This document shows, in pieces, positions 7,620 through 15,561 of a DNA stretch of 21,161 nt. The translations under genes and the position numbers were made by a program. Numbering within the stretch: the stretch's first letter is position 1; the number at the start of each line of letters is the position of its first letter. Under the pieces are notes generated by a model that ran no database searches, was not told the origin of the DNA, and was given only the letters and a program-made list of their open reading frames with translations. This DNA comes from CAYZJB01 sp964478735 (lineage in GTDB: Bacteria > CLD3 > SB21): positions 1 through 21,161 of the forward strand of contig CAYZJB010000060.1 of NCBI GenBank assembly GCA_964478735.1. The letters are read 5' to 3'.

Positions 7620-8454
7620 ACCCGCTATCCGTTTTTGTATCCAACACAACTTCCGTCAATGGCGCGGTCGCAGGGAACATCGACCACACGCGGATCGTCC
7701 AACTCCACAACATGACCCTTGCCGCCAATCGCATCCAGATAAAAAGCTGTGAGAGCAAAAAGGCAAGGATGATCGCTCCTGATGACGCACGCCCGATCTC
7801 GGTCACGACAATATCGACGCCGACGTAGAGCATGACCAGGGCCGCTGCCGTTACTCCATAACCGGGCAGCCAATGCCGGACGATCCGCGGTAATCCGGCA
7901 AGTGCCCGTATCAATTCCCTGATCACGCGCTTTGAACCGTTTGCGATTTGTACCTTGGCCGCGTCTGAAGCCATCAAGACCGTGAACCATAGACACAACA
8001 TGACTCCCTGTCCGATCGCTCCAAAAAAAACGGCGGGCAGCGTCAAAACGATGATCACCATACAGAAAATCCCGAGCCTCAGTATCGGCCAGAAACAACG
8101 GCGAGCGTCCACGTGATACGGCATTTGAGACCCCGCCAGCCGGCTGATCATGCCACCGACAAACCATGTATAACCAAGCCAAAGTATCGCAGCCAGCATG
8201 ACGATTTGAACAACCCAGCTTGGGACCCATCCGTGATGTTGATTGAGAAACTCGTTGACATAGCCCATGTCCAGTTCGTGCATCCACACGCGTCCCGCGT
8301 TGGTCCGCGCCGCAAATTGCGACAGCGGGACATGAAAGCTTACGGCAATGATTCCCGCACCGGCCAGCAGCATCAGCCCCATCATTGCGATCGGCATTTT
8401 CGCCTGCCACGTGTCCTTCCACGCGCTTGCGTAGATATTCCAGAATTTTTTCAT
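7579..8454 (-). CDS. polytopic membrane protein of unknown function
   Basis: The 291-residue protein begins MKKFWNIYASAWKDTW and has about six membrane segments (roughly 20-42, 78-102, 122-145, 147-166, 198-222, 226-250) and a hydrophilic C-terminus. A GG motif (WFVGGMISRL) follows the second segment. The general pattern resembles uncharacterised six-helix membrane proteins of FCB bacteria, but I cannot assign a named family. The ATG at 8454 overlaps the stop of the M1 peptidase gene by ATGA; an upstream start at 8520 lies inside that gene and is rejected. Tight coupling suggests a shared role with the peptidase at the cell envelope. Its 3' end overlaps gmhA on the opposite strand. Confidence 0.8.
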   Translation of the reverse strand: MKKFWNIYASAWKDTWQAKMPIAMMGLMLLAGAGIIAVSFHVPLSQFAARTNAGRVWMHELDMGYVNEFLNQHHGWVPSWVVQIVMLAAILWLGYTWFVGGMISRLAGSQMPYHVDARRCFWPILRLGIFCMVIIVLTLPAVFFGAIGQGVMLCLWFTVLMASDAAKVQIANGSKRVIRELIRALAGLPRIVRHWLPGYGVTAAALVMLYVGVDIVVTEIGRASSGAIILAFLLSQLFIWMRLAARVMLWSWTIRVWSMFPATAPLTEVVLDTKTDSGFNRVIASADGGRS

Positions 8455-10417
8455 CCGAGGACCAACAGGTTTAAAATGACGTTCTGCACCAGGGCAAGGA
8501 ATCGAACGGTGAGTCCCCATACACCGGTCGTTTCGGGCTCCGCGTAACGTGAATTATTGCTCAATTGTAAATCGAGGACGTTGACCCGTTCCGGATCGAC
8601 GTGAACCGCGATCACATTCGATGCATGTTGAAATTTTACTTCCGTCGTCCCGGGTGAGCCCGACCACGTCTGGTGGACGGAGTCACCGTCGGCAAAAACC
8701 ATAAGTACTTGAACCGGGAAAGCCACGTCGCCGTTATTTCGCAGCGTTACGATCGATTCGACGGTATCCACATGCCGGACATCCGTGCGGTACGTTTTTT
8801 CTGTTCCCGTACCGTACCATCCCGTCGTACCGGACCGTGAATTCATTCGTATGGAAACCACCTCATGATCCACGACGGAACGTCCGAACAAAAACGCGTC
8901 GAAAAACCATGCCAGATCGCGGCCGCTGACTTCTTCGATGACGTTCAGAAAATCGCGTGTCGTCGGATGACGAAATTTCCAGCGGGTGAAATACGATTGC
9001 AGTATCCGGTCCATCGTTTCTTGGCCAAGCATTCTCTCCAAGGTAATCAGGATCAGAACCGGCTTGCTGTACACCATCGTCTGATACTGACTTCTGGGAA
9101 TCTCCCAGGCCTTACCGATCACGGTACCGTAACGCGGGTTGTGAAGATAACTGTTCCGGTGATAATCGAGTGATTGAACAGGGAATCCGAGCAGGGATCC
9201 CATGCTCGGGCCATATTTTTGTGCAGTGCGTACGCTTCCAACATGCGATGCTCCAGATAGCTGGTGAGTCCCTCGTCGAGCCACGGTTCTTCAAATTCAT
9301 TGGTCGCCACCATGCTCTGGCAGTACTGATGGGCAAATTCGTGAAACGTTACGATTTCCAGCCATCGAAGATTTTCCAACCACTGCACAAGGCCCGTATT
9401 CGGTAATGTCCCCGTCGTGATCAATGTCGGATATTCCATACCACCCGCACTCGCCACCTCTCCCTCCGGGACATCGACGATCGTCAAATCGGAATAAGGG
9501 TAGGGCCCCATCATGGCGCTCATGGTTTCGAACATGGCCTCTGAAACGGACCGGTATTGATGCATGTTTTCTTCCCGACCGGGCGCGAGGAGGTATGAAA
9601 TTTTCACCGTGCGGGACCCCGATTGCACCACTTGTGAATCCACCGAATAAAACGGAAATGCCGTCCACACGGCGTCGATCACGTCTTCCTGCCGGAAGCG
9701 ATACGTCGTGGCGCCGTTCCGGGTTATCTGGTTGATGAGAACTCCGTTGGCTCCCACGACAAAACGGTCGGGCACGCTCAACTCAAGTTCATACACGCCG
9801 AAATCACTGTAGAATTCGCTATAGGCATGGAACGGATGACAATTCCATCTTCCATTTTCCCACACGCCGATTTTTGGAAACCACTGCCCGATCATAAAAA
9901 ATTCATCGTCGCCATATCCGGTACGAGCCACCAGTCGCGGCAATTTGGATGTAAAGCTGTAGTCGATCGCCAGGCTGTCACCCGGTTTTACTTTGAACGG
10001 TAAATCGATCCGGATCACCGTCTCGTCATCCGGCGCTTCGACCGGTGAAAGGAATTGCCACGACAGCAAACGCCCGTCTGTCGTCCTTATTTTATCCAGC
10101 TCCACCCATCCCCATTCGCTTGAATCGGCCAACGAAGACACCCTTCTTCCCCGCCGTCGGTTCTCCTCTATCATAAAAAGCGAACGTTCATTTTTGAATG
10201 CGTTCAGGTACATATGGAATTGAAGGTGGTCGATCGTGTCACGAGACATATTGTGCCACGTCAATCGGCACGACCCCTCGACACGCTTGGATTCAGGAAG
10301 TAACCGTGCCGATATCCGGTAATTCGCGATGCGCGGGCTCAGTGGCGATGGAAACAGAACCTGCCCCCACCCGGGCGACGAAAACAGGATAACGTAGAAA
10401 AAGATTTTCAGAACCAA
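8451..10417 (-). pseudogene. M1-family metallopeptidase (gluzincin), interrupted by a -1 frameshift
   Basis: Two overlapping frames (10417-9119 and 9284-8451) join into one peptidase of about 655 residues. The first part has a signal peptide, an N-terminal beta domain, GGMEY at 325-329 (GxMEN-like exopeptidase loop) and a perfect zinc site: H359-E-F-A-H363-x18-E382. The second part continues with the Tyr of MVYSKP (codon 9071-9069), matching the catalytic Tyr of PepN, and ends in a hydrophobic stretch that may anchor it. The frames meet at a five-T run (9216-9220; five A in the gene). One more A would restore the reading HKKYG. It could be a sequencing or assembly indel or a true recent mutation; both halves read as well-conserved protein. 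The TTG start has a strong GGAGGG ribosome site and overlaps the upstream gene by 10 bases. Confidence 0.85.
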
Positions 10418-10860
10418 AATCGCCCTCCGATCGCTCCATTGAGTCGAAATCCCGTCGAAGGCGCGACGTCGAGAACGGGAACGATTTCAACAAACAAATC
10501 GATGGGATCGGAGGCAAATTCGTAAACCAGCCCCAGCGGAATACGGACGCCCAGAACGGCTTTATCGCCCATTGCCATGCGTCCGCCGATGCCGTAATAC
10601 CAGGGAAGCCTCCCTTTCTCGGGACGGAACAGGTCATACTTATGCCGCAAGTAGTCGGCATGCAATTGAAAGGCGTCTCGTCGACCCCCGAACGACCAAG
10701 CGGCCGCGGCATCGAACGCACTTACCTCGTTAAGTTTTCCTTTTACGGAAATTCCCGTAGGCTCGCCGACAATGATTCCCAGACCCATTCGTTCCTGTGC
10801 GAAGGTGAATTTCGATATCGTCAAACCTGCCAGTAGAAAAAAACTCCGAGTCAAACGCAT
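10408..10860 (-). CDS. small outer-membrane beta-barrel-like protein
   Basis: From ATG 10860 the protein has 150 residues. A signal peptide (RLTRSFFLLAGLTISKFTFAQ) leads to a mature part of alternating polar and hydrophobic strands with many Gly, Tyr and Phe. It ends in GGRFWF, and a C-terminal aromatic is typical of outer-membrane barrels. Segments such as GLGIIVGEPTGISVK and YYGIGGRM recall an uncharacterised FCB family of small barrels, from memory. In-frame TTG (10872) and GTG (10866) are possible alternative starts; no Shine-Dalgarno sequence helps. It is first in a set with the M1 peptidase and the membrane protein, overlapping the peptidase by 10 bases. Confidence 0.75.
   Translation of the reverse strand: MRLTRSFFLLAGLTISKFTFAQERMGLGIIVGEPTGISVKGKLNEVSAFDAAAAWSFGGRRDAFQLHADYLRHKYDLFRPEKGRLPWYYGIGGRMAMGDKAVLGVRIPLGLVYEFASDPIDLFVEIVPVLDVAPSTGFRLNGAIGGRFWF
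10423..10428 (-). promoter_or_regulatory. ribosome-binding site deciding the TTG start of the M1 peptidase
   Basis: GGAGGG on the minus strand ends five bases before TTG 10417-10415. The TTG is followed at once by a typical signal peptide (VLKIFFYVILFSS). No ATG is available near this point, so the site decides for TTG. It lies within the last codons of the upstream barrel gene. Confidence 0.75.
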
Positions 10861-10875
10861 AAGCACGATCAAAAA

Positions 10876-10894
10876 TCAAGTTAATTCAAGTTAA
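10876..10894. repeat. tandem 9-bp direct repeat with 10-bp period
   Basis: TCAAGTTAA occurs at 10876-10884 and again at 10886-10894, one helical turn apart. It sits between the barrel gene (leftward) and the promoter of the 10972 gene (rightward), directly upstream of that promoter's -35 box. This is the layout of a regulator site with two same-face half-sites, but the AT-rich context leaves room for chance. Confidence 0.4.
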
Positions 10895-10897
10895 ATA

Positions 10898-10926
10898 TTG
10901 ATAATCTGAGGGTTGCGGCCTATATT
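10898..10926 (+). promoter_or_regulatory. sigma70-like promoter of the 10972 gene
   Basis: TTGATA (10898-10903), an exact 17-base spacer and TATATT (10921-10926) match the consensus at 5/6 and 5/6. Transcription would start near 10933, giving a leader of about 40 bases. No strong Shine-Dalgarno sequence precedes the ATG at 10972. Confidence 0.65.
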
Positions 10927-10971
10927 ATGTGCGTCTTTTTAGACATTTAACCCTTCACATGGTGCGTAGCC

Positions 10972-12042
10972 ATGCAATTTCAAAATGTAATTTCTGTCCT
11001 GAACTATATCAAGGAATGCCTTGAAAATCCAGAGCTTAAAGCGCTCTACGGAGAATTAGAACTCCGGTTTCATCCCAATCGTTCCCGCTCCCGGCTGCAG
11101 GCGCTCGGCGACTTCAGCACGGTGAAAATGCAGATTGAAACGCTCCACAAACGGCTTCATCCCAAACAATGGGACGCCATCCGGTGGAATATTTTCAGAA
11201 AACTGGACGGACACCGGTATATCGGCGAAGATGCGATCATTGAATTGAACAACGTACTCAATAAACCGGGATTGACCCAGGAAATTGCCTACGAGGAAAT
11301 GAAGCGCATGGGCGAAGGCATGTCTCGTTTGCAGTCGGAAGTTGAACTGATGTTGACGCGCTTATCGGCGATTTTGGAAGCTGATGAGGATGGACCGGCC
11401 GTGCCCCAGGAGGCCGATCTGCTGTCCAGCTCGCTCAGCATTTTTTATGACAAAAACCAGTCGCCGGACGCTCTCGAAGAGGTCTTGATCCATCTTCAGA
11501 CGTGGCATGACATCGTCATTGCCTTCAATAAACTCATCCGTGAGACCGTCAATCCGCCGAAATTGATCGACATCGAAAAACACCCGCAACTCATTCTCGT
11601 TGTTTCCACATACCCGCTGATCATCCGAACCATTGCTCGCGCAACGAGTGAGGTTTTGAAAATCCGGCTTGGTGCGTTGAAGATACGGAACCTTCGACTG
11701 CAGACGCAGAAAGTTCAGCTGAACGGGCAACTTGGTGTCATCCGTGAACTGGAAGCGAAATTCGAAGAGGCCGAAAAGGCGTCCCGCAAAGAGGGACTCG
11801 AACAAATCCGCGCGTCCTTCCTCCACGAATACGGTTGGGAAATCGGTGATCCGAGCCGAATCGACGTGCAATTGATGGAGGCGTTGGAAAAACTCTACGA
11901 CTTCGCCGAACTCGGAGGCTCGATCGATATCAGCCAGGCGGCGGACGACGGCGGCATCAAGAAGAGCCTGGGACAGGCCTTTGGCGACGTCGTGGAAATC
12001 GACACCGACATCCGCCGGTTGATGGAAAACATCACGGCATAA
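10972..12042 (+). CDS. unrecognised helical protein, 356 residues
   Basis: I do not recognise a family. The protein has no signal peptide or clear membrane segment and appears almost entirely alpha-helical. The N-terminal part (about 1-150) has repeated amphipathic helices with HPNRSRSRL and HPKQWDAIRWNIFRKLDGHRYI. A linker near 140-152 is rich in Asp, Glu and Pro. The middle (about 195-245) has the more hydrophobic PQLILVVSTYPLIIRTIARAT. A charged coiled-coil-like segment (about 250-285, GVIRELEAKFEEAEKASRK) precedes an acidic C-terminus. Codon use and a good promoter (10898-10926) support a real gene. It is transcribed alone, flanked by the leftward barrel operon and a tRNA gene. A scaffold, adaptor or regulator is conceivable, but nothing in the sequence decides. 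Confidence 0.8.
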   Translation: MQFQNVISVLNYIKECLENPELKALYGELELRFHPNRSRSRLQALGDFSTVKMQIETLHKRLHPKQWDAIRWNIFRKLDGHRYIGEDAIIELNNVLNKPGLTQEIAYEEMKRMGEGMSRLQSEVELMLTRLSAILEADEDGPAVPQEADLLSSSLSIFYDKNQSPDALEEVLIHLQTWHDIVIAFNKLIRETVNPPKLIDIEKHPQLILVVSTYPLIIRTIARATSEVLKIRLGALKIRNLRLQTQKVQLNGQLGVIRELEAKFEEAEKASRKEGLEQIRASFLHEYGWEIGDPSRIDVQLMEALEKLYDFAELGGSIDISQAADDGGIKKSLGQAFGDVVEIDTDIRRLMENITA

Positions 12043-12048
12043 TCGCCC

Positions 12049-12076
12049 TTGACCTTTTTTCTCAGAATTCTATATT
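12049..12076 (+). promoter_or_regulatory. promoter of the tRNA-Leu gene
   Basis: TTGACC (12049-12054), a 16-base spacer and TATATT (12071-12076) match the consensus at 5/6 and 5/6. Transcription would start near 12083, four bases before the mature tRNA end. The -35 box begins just after the stop codon of the helical protein. Confidence 0.65.
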
Positions 12077-12086
12077 GACGTGCCAT

Positions 12087-12169
12087 GCCGAGGTGGTGAA
12101 ATGGCAGACACGCTAGTTTCAGGTACTAGTGCTCGCAAGAGCGTGGGGGTTCAACTCCCCCCTTCGGCA
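12087..12169 (+). tRNA. tRNA-Leu (anticodon CAG)
   Basis: The 83 nucleotides fold into a class II cloverleaf. The acceptor GCCGAGG (12087-12093) pairs with CTTCGGC (12162-12168), with A12169 as discriminator. The anticodon stem is CTAGT/ACTAG around loop TTCAGGT, with anticodon CAG at 12120-12122. A long variable arm (GCTCGCAAGAGC region) marks a Leu/Ser-type tRNA. The T arm is GGGGG-TTCAACT-CCCCC. CAC follows instead of CCA, so CCA is not encoded. It reads CUG codons. It has its own promoter and terminator. Confidence 0.97.
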
Positions 12170-12173
12170 CACG

Positions 12174-12201
12174 AAGCCAGAGTTTGACTCTGGCTTTTTT
12201 T
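12174..12201 (+). terminator. intrinsic terminator after tRNA-Leu
   Basis: AAGCCAGAGT (12174-12183) and ACTCTGGCTT (12187-12196) form a perfect 10-bp stem with a TTG loop, followed by a T tract to 12201. It begins five bases after the tRNA. The TAA stop of the histidine kinase on the other strand (12202-12200) lies in the T tract. In that direction the hairpin has no U tract, so it should terminate only the tRNA transcript well. Confidence 0.9.
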
Positions 12202-13483
12202 ATGCCCGAGGCTGGTCGATTGGAAATGTCAGTATAAACTCGCTCCCTTGGCCCACTTCGCTCCGCAATTCCACATGACCGGCGTGCCGGCGCATGATTT
12301 CCTGAACAATCGTGAGACCGAGTCCCGTACCTTCCGTATCGGTTTTGGTCGTATAGCCGGCCTCGAAAATTTTACTCCGAAGCTGCTCCGGGATCCCTTC
12401 TCCGTTGTCGCGAACGGAGACGATCACCCTGCCGTTGGACTGGCTGGTCTGAATCCAGACATCGCCGTTTTTCGCGGAAACGGCCTGACCGGCATTGTTG
12501 ATCAGGTTGATCATGACCTGTGAGATCGGCCCCGGCAGTCCTTCAATTTCCGAAACGGCGGAGAAGCTTTTGTGGAAATTCACCACGTGTTTGAATTTCG
12601 AACGAAGCAAAACCAGGGCGCGTTCGATGGGCTCGTGAATGTCCATTCGTACGAATTCCGCATTATCCATGCGTGAAAATCCTCTGAGGTCCTCGACGAT
12701 TTCCGTGAGCAGTTCACACGAGTGATCGATGATCTGCAGCGCCGCTTCAAAGTCCTCCACGGCCGACTCGAGTTTGAGTTCCGTCGAAAACGAACGAATA
12801 AAATCGCCCAGAGGAATCTTTTTGGCCGACCGGCTCTGCATGGCTTCCAACATTTCTTTGACGGATTCCCAGTCCATGGCCAGCAATTTTGCCGAATTGG
12901 CGATATTGGTGATCGGGTTCCGGATCTCGTGTGCAATGTTGCCCATCAATTGACCCAGCATGGACATTTTTTCCGACTGGATCAGTTGTTCTTGCGCCTG
13001 TGTGAGCCGTTCGTACGCCTCTTCCAGGTTCCGATGAGTACGTTCGAGTTCTTTGTTTTTGACGTAATAATCCAAACCCCGGCGTACGGTCACGAGCAAG
13101 TCATCCGCTTCAAATGGTTTGGTGATGTATTGAAAAACGCGTCCGGAATTGATTGACTCGATCAGGTCTTTGACGTCGGTGTAGCCGGTCAGGATCATCC
13201 GGATGCAATCGGGTTTGATTTCCATCGAGCGGCTCAAAAACTCCGTACCGTTCATGTGAGGCATGCGCTGGTCGGACAAAATAAGCGCGATCTTCGACGC
13301 GTTCGCCTTTAACAGTTCAAGGCCTTTTTCACCGGACGTGGCCGAATGAACGACATATTCGTTTTCAAAAATCCGCCGGAGCACGCTGAGCACGTTCTCC
13401 TCGTCGTCGACGATCAGAATCTCACGGTCGATAGGGGGTTGTGAAACGGGGGTACTCAGGGCGGATGAAGGAAGGCGTTTCAT
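12200..13483 (-). CDS. hybrid sensor: N-terminal response-regulator receiver plus histidine kinase
   Basis: From ATG 13483 the protein has 427 residues. The N-terminal receiver domain (about 20-140) has the acidic pair in ILIVDDEENV, phospho-acceptor D71 in ILSDQRMP, the Thr in MILTGYTD and the Lys in ITKPFEADDLL. A coiled coil (about 145-175) leads to the HisKA domain with H185 in NIAHEIRNP. The HATPase domain has the N box (VMINLINNAGQAV), DNGEGIPE and GTGLGLTIV. There is no membrane segment or signal peptide, so it is cytoplasmic. This receiver-first order suggests it is itself controlled by phosphotransfer from another kinase. No output regulator is adjacent. It follows the acyltransferase by 22 bases without a clear Shine-Dalgarno sequence; a longer start (13537) would overlap that gene. 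Confidence 0.9.
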   Translation of the reverse strand: MKRLPSSALSTPVSQPPIDREILIVDDEENVLSVLRRIFENEYVVHSATSGEKGLELLKANASKIALILSDQRMPHMNGTEFLSRSMEIKPDCIRMILTGYTDVKDLIESINSGRVFQYITKPFEADDLLVTVRRGLDYYVKNKELERTHRNLEEAYERLTQAQEQLIQSEKMSMLGQLMGNIAHEIRNPITNIANSAKLLAMDWESVKEMLEAMQSRSAKKIPLGDFIRSFSTELKLESAVEDFEAALQIIDHSCELLTEIVEDLRGFSRMDNAEFVRMDIHEPIERALVLLRSKFKHVVNFHKSFSAVSEIEGLPGPISQVMINLINNAGQAVSAKNGDVWIQTSQSNGRVIVSVRDNGEGIPEQLRSKIFEAGYTTKTDTEGTGLGLTIVQEIMRRHAGHVELRSEVGQGSEFILTFPIDQPRA

Positions 13484-13505
13484 GAGCGTGAACGTAATTT
13501 TTTGG

Positions 13506-14363
13506 CTAAAGTAACGCAGGGTTCCACTGAGTTGCAAGGGTTTTGACGGATGCCTTCCATCGACGATGCTGCCAGAGCCATTGATCGGGATACCGCCGGA
13601 TCATGTCTTCCAACCAGTCGGCGTACGCCTGCGCCTGTGTACCGGCCGGCATACGGGATTTTTCCGCCGTAATTTTCCAGCGGCCAGCTTCGAATACCGC
13701 TGAACAATAAAACATCGGGACCTCGAATCGAGAGAAAAATTCCAATCCTTTGGGTGAATAGCAGTCCCGGCCGAAAAACCGGATGGGCACCGTATTTTGG
13801 CCAAAATCCTGATCGGCGAGCAGCCCGACAGCGAACCCGCGGCGAAGATATCGGACCATTTCCCAAAGGTCGCTGTCGTACACCACCTGCATCCCGCACG
13901 TACGGCGCTCGTTATTGATTAGCCGATCGATCCTCGGATTCGACTGCCGCCGAACGACGACCGCCAGCCGGACACCGTTTCTCACCAGTATTTTTCCAAG
14001 AAGTTCCCAATGGCCAAGATGGCCGGTCAACAACACGCTTCCCCTCGATATGTCGTCGAAAAAACGATCGGGTAGATTCAGCGTTACATCGGTTTCGTAT
14101 GAAGAGAGCACAAGGCTCGATGCGAAAGTCCGGCCCAGGTGACGATAGTTCCGCGCTAAAATTTTTTTCGTTGGGAGGACGGGCAGAGAGAGGAACAGGT
14201 TTTGGAAGGCAACGCGATAGCGGATCCGGAGACAACGAAACAGCCAGCCCAACGTATCCCCGATTAACGGAACCATCAAACGGGGCGACCGTCGCAGCAC
14301 CGATTGACAAATGACAGTGATAAACCATTCGGCGACGTGCCGGACGCGGGCCAGAACATTCAT
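13506..14363 (-). CDS. LpxL/HtrB-family lipid A acyltransferase
   Basis: The 285-residue protein belongs to the lysophospholipid/lipid A acyltransferase family. It has an N-terminal hydrophobic stretch, the catalytic H-x4-E motif (H115 to E120 in TGHLGHWELLG) and a late DQDFGQNTVPIRFFG segment. It ends with PDQWLWQHRRWK, the family's C-terminal signature. Such enzymes add a secondary acyl chain to Kdo-lipid A at the inner face of the cytoplasmic membrane, which implies an LPS-bearing outer membrane; in some FCB lineages homologs acylate other lipids. The start overlaps the rnhA stop by ATGA, so the two are probably co-translated. LpxL and LpxM cannot be told apart here. Confidence 0.88.
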   Translation of the reverse strand: MNVLARVRHVAEWFITVICQSVLRRSPRLMVPLIGDTLGWLFRCLRIRYRVAFQNLFLSLPVLPTKKILARNYRHLGRTFASSLVLSSYETDVTLNLPDRFFDDISRGSVLLTGHLGHWELLGKILVRNGVRLAVVVRRQSNPRIDRLINNERRTCGMQVVYDSDLWEMVRYLRRGFAVGLLADQDFGQNTVPIRFFGRDCYSPKGLEFFSRFEVPMFYCSAVFEAGRWKITAEKSRMPAGTQAQAYADWLEDMIRRYPDQWLWQHRRWKASVKTLATQWNPALL

Positions 14364-14803
14364 TTCAATGCTTCATTCGCCAGGTAGTCGACGCGTTCGT
14401 TGTAATGATCTCCTGAGTGGCCTTTGACTTTCTCGAAACAAACTTTATGAGAGCCGCACGCTCTCAACAATTCCTCCCACAGCTCACGGTTTTTGACGGG
14501 AGTTTTATCTTTGGTCCGCCAACCGTTGCGCTTCCAGTTGTCAATCCAACGCTGATGAAAGGCATTGACGATGTACGCGGAGTCCGAATAGACCGTGACA
14601 CGACCGGGCTCGGACACGGCCTGAAGACCCCGGATCACCGCAGTTAACTCCATGATGTTATTGGTCGTCATTTCAGATGTCCCGCTGATCTCGGCAACGA
14701 CGCGATCGTTTTCATCGTTGATGACGATGGCCGCCCAGGAACCGCGACCGGGATTCCCTTTGCACGCTCCGTCCGTATAGATCGAATAACTTTTCTCAGC
14801 CAT
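14360..14803 (-). CDS. rnhA: ribonuclease HI
   Basis: The 147-residue protein has the full RNase HI active site: D11 in YTDGACKGNPG, E52 in NNIMEL, D74 in VYSDSAYIV, H129 in VKGHSGD and D139 in RVDYLANEA. It includes the basic protrusion region (RWIDNWKRNGW) found in the E. coli type. It cuts RNA in RNA-DNA hybrids (R-loops, primers). Length is normal. A GGAG site precedes ATG 14803. It overlaps the upstream ligase/transferase gene by 8 bases and the downstream acyltransferase by 4, so it is embedded in an operon with unrelated functions. Confidence 0.97.
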   Translation of the reverse strand: MAEKSYSIYTDGACKGNPGRGSWAAIVINDENDRVVAEISGTSEMTTNNIMELTAVIRGLQAVSEPGRVTVYSDSAYIVNAFHQRWIDNWKRNGWRTKDKTPVKNRELWEELLRACGSHKVCFEKVKGHSGDHYNERVDYLANEALK

Positions 14804-15518
14804 CCAGAGCTCCGGACATCAAATGCCGTCGAAGGCTCCGGGCAATAGCGGATTTCAGAGCTTCAAGCTCAACGTTCCTGTGGGTATTTAATTCTGTGGT
14901 CTTTTCGATAAGCACGTTTTTCATCTGGTGACGCTGTTCCGGCGTAAGTTTCAGATAATTTACAATACGACGATGGAAAGGTCCGATCAATATCGAGCCG
15001 TGTTGCAGCATGGCGCCATCGGAGCGACGCTGAGCGCTTCCCACGATTTTTTTACCGTCGATCTGGATCTCATATTCCGTGCTGCTGGAAAAACACGACG
15101 CGCCCGGTACGCTGCGATAGTGCGACCGGAGATCGTCACCCTGCCGGGCCACATGGGCAGGCACGCCGACGGCGCGCAGACCTTCCGCCAGCGCCTCGCT
15201 GATTCGTCGATAGACGTCGTGCACCGATCCCAATTCGTCCACCGGCACTATCACGCTGTACGTCAGTTCCTCCGCATGGAGGACCGCCCGCCCTCCGGTA
15301 GGTCGGACGACAACGTCTATGCCGTCCTTGCGGCATCGCTCGTGATCGACGGAGTCCCATGACTGATGGTGCCCGAGGGACAGGCAGTACGGCCGCCACT
15401 GGTAAAACCGGATGACCCCTCTGTCGCCGCGCCGTGCAACTTTTTCCATCCATTCCAAGTCTATTGCCATGTTGCGATCGCCCGGGAACGGCCCGGAATC
15501 GAGGAATTCGAGGAACAT
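14796..15518 (-). CDS. LipM-like octanoyltransferase / lipoate-protein ligase family protein
   Basis: The 240-residue BPL_LplA_LipB-fold protein has RPTGGRAVLHAEELTYSV (72-89), the substrate-binding motif, and Lys157 in KKIVGSAQRR. Cys142 in GASCF lies where LipM-type octanoyltransferases carry their catalytic Cys. LipM moves octanoate from acyl carrier protein to a lipoyl domain such as GcvH, starting lipoate synthesis; LplA-type ligases use free lipoate and ATP. The Cys and the GSAQ-R pattern favour LipM, but scavenging ligase activity is possible. GAGG (15530-15527) eight bases upstream supports ATG 15518. It is the first gene of a leftward operon and overlaps rnhA by 8 bases. Confidence 0.85.
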   Translation of the reverse strand: MFLEFLDSGPFPGDRNMAIDLEWMEKVARRGDRGVIRFYQWRPYCLSLGHHQSWDSVDHERCRKDGIDVVVRPTGGRAVLHAEELTYSVIVPVDELGSVHDVYRRISEALAEGLRAVGVPAHVARQGDDLRSHYRSVPGASCFSSSTEYEIQIDGKKIVGSAQRRSDGAMLQHGSILIGPFHRRIVNYLKLTPEQRHQMKNVLIEKTTELNTHRNVELEALKSAIARSLRRHLMSGALDG

Positions 15519-15561
15519 AAAGCTTGCCTCAAAATCGTAAATGGTCTACATTAGCGAGCGT

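Noticed and set aside
7625..8422. 265-codon second minus-strand frame over the membrane protein
   Set aside because: It has Cys/Arg-rich low-sense translation, while the other frame is a coherent membrane protein coupled by ATGA to the peptidase gene.
9213..9223. Programmed -1 ribosomal frameshift joining the two M1 peptidase halves
   Set aside because: The shift site reads CAC AAA AAT, not a canonical X XXY YYZ heptamer, and I saw no clear stimulatory structure. M1 peptidases are not known to need one. An indel is simpler.
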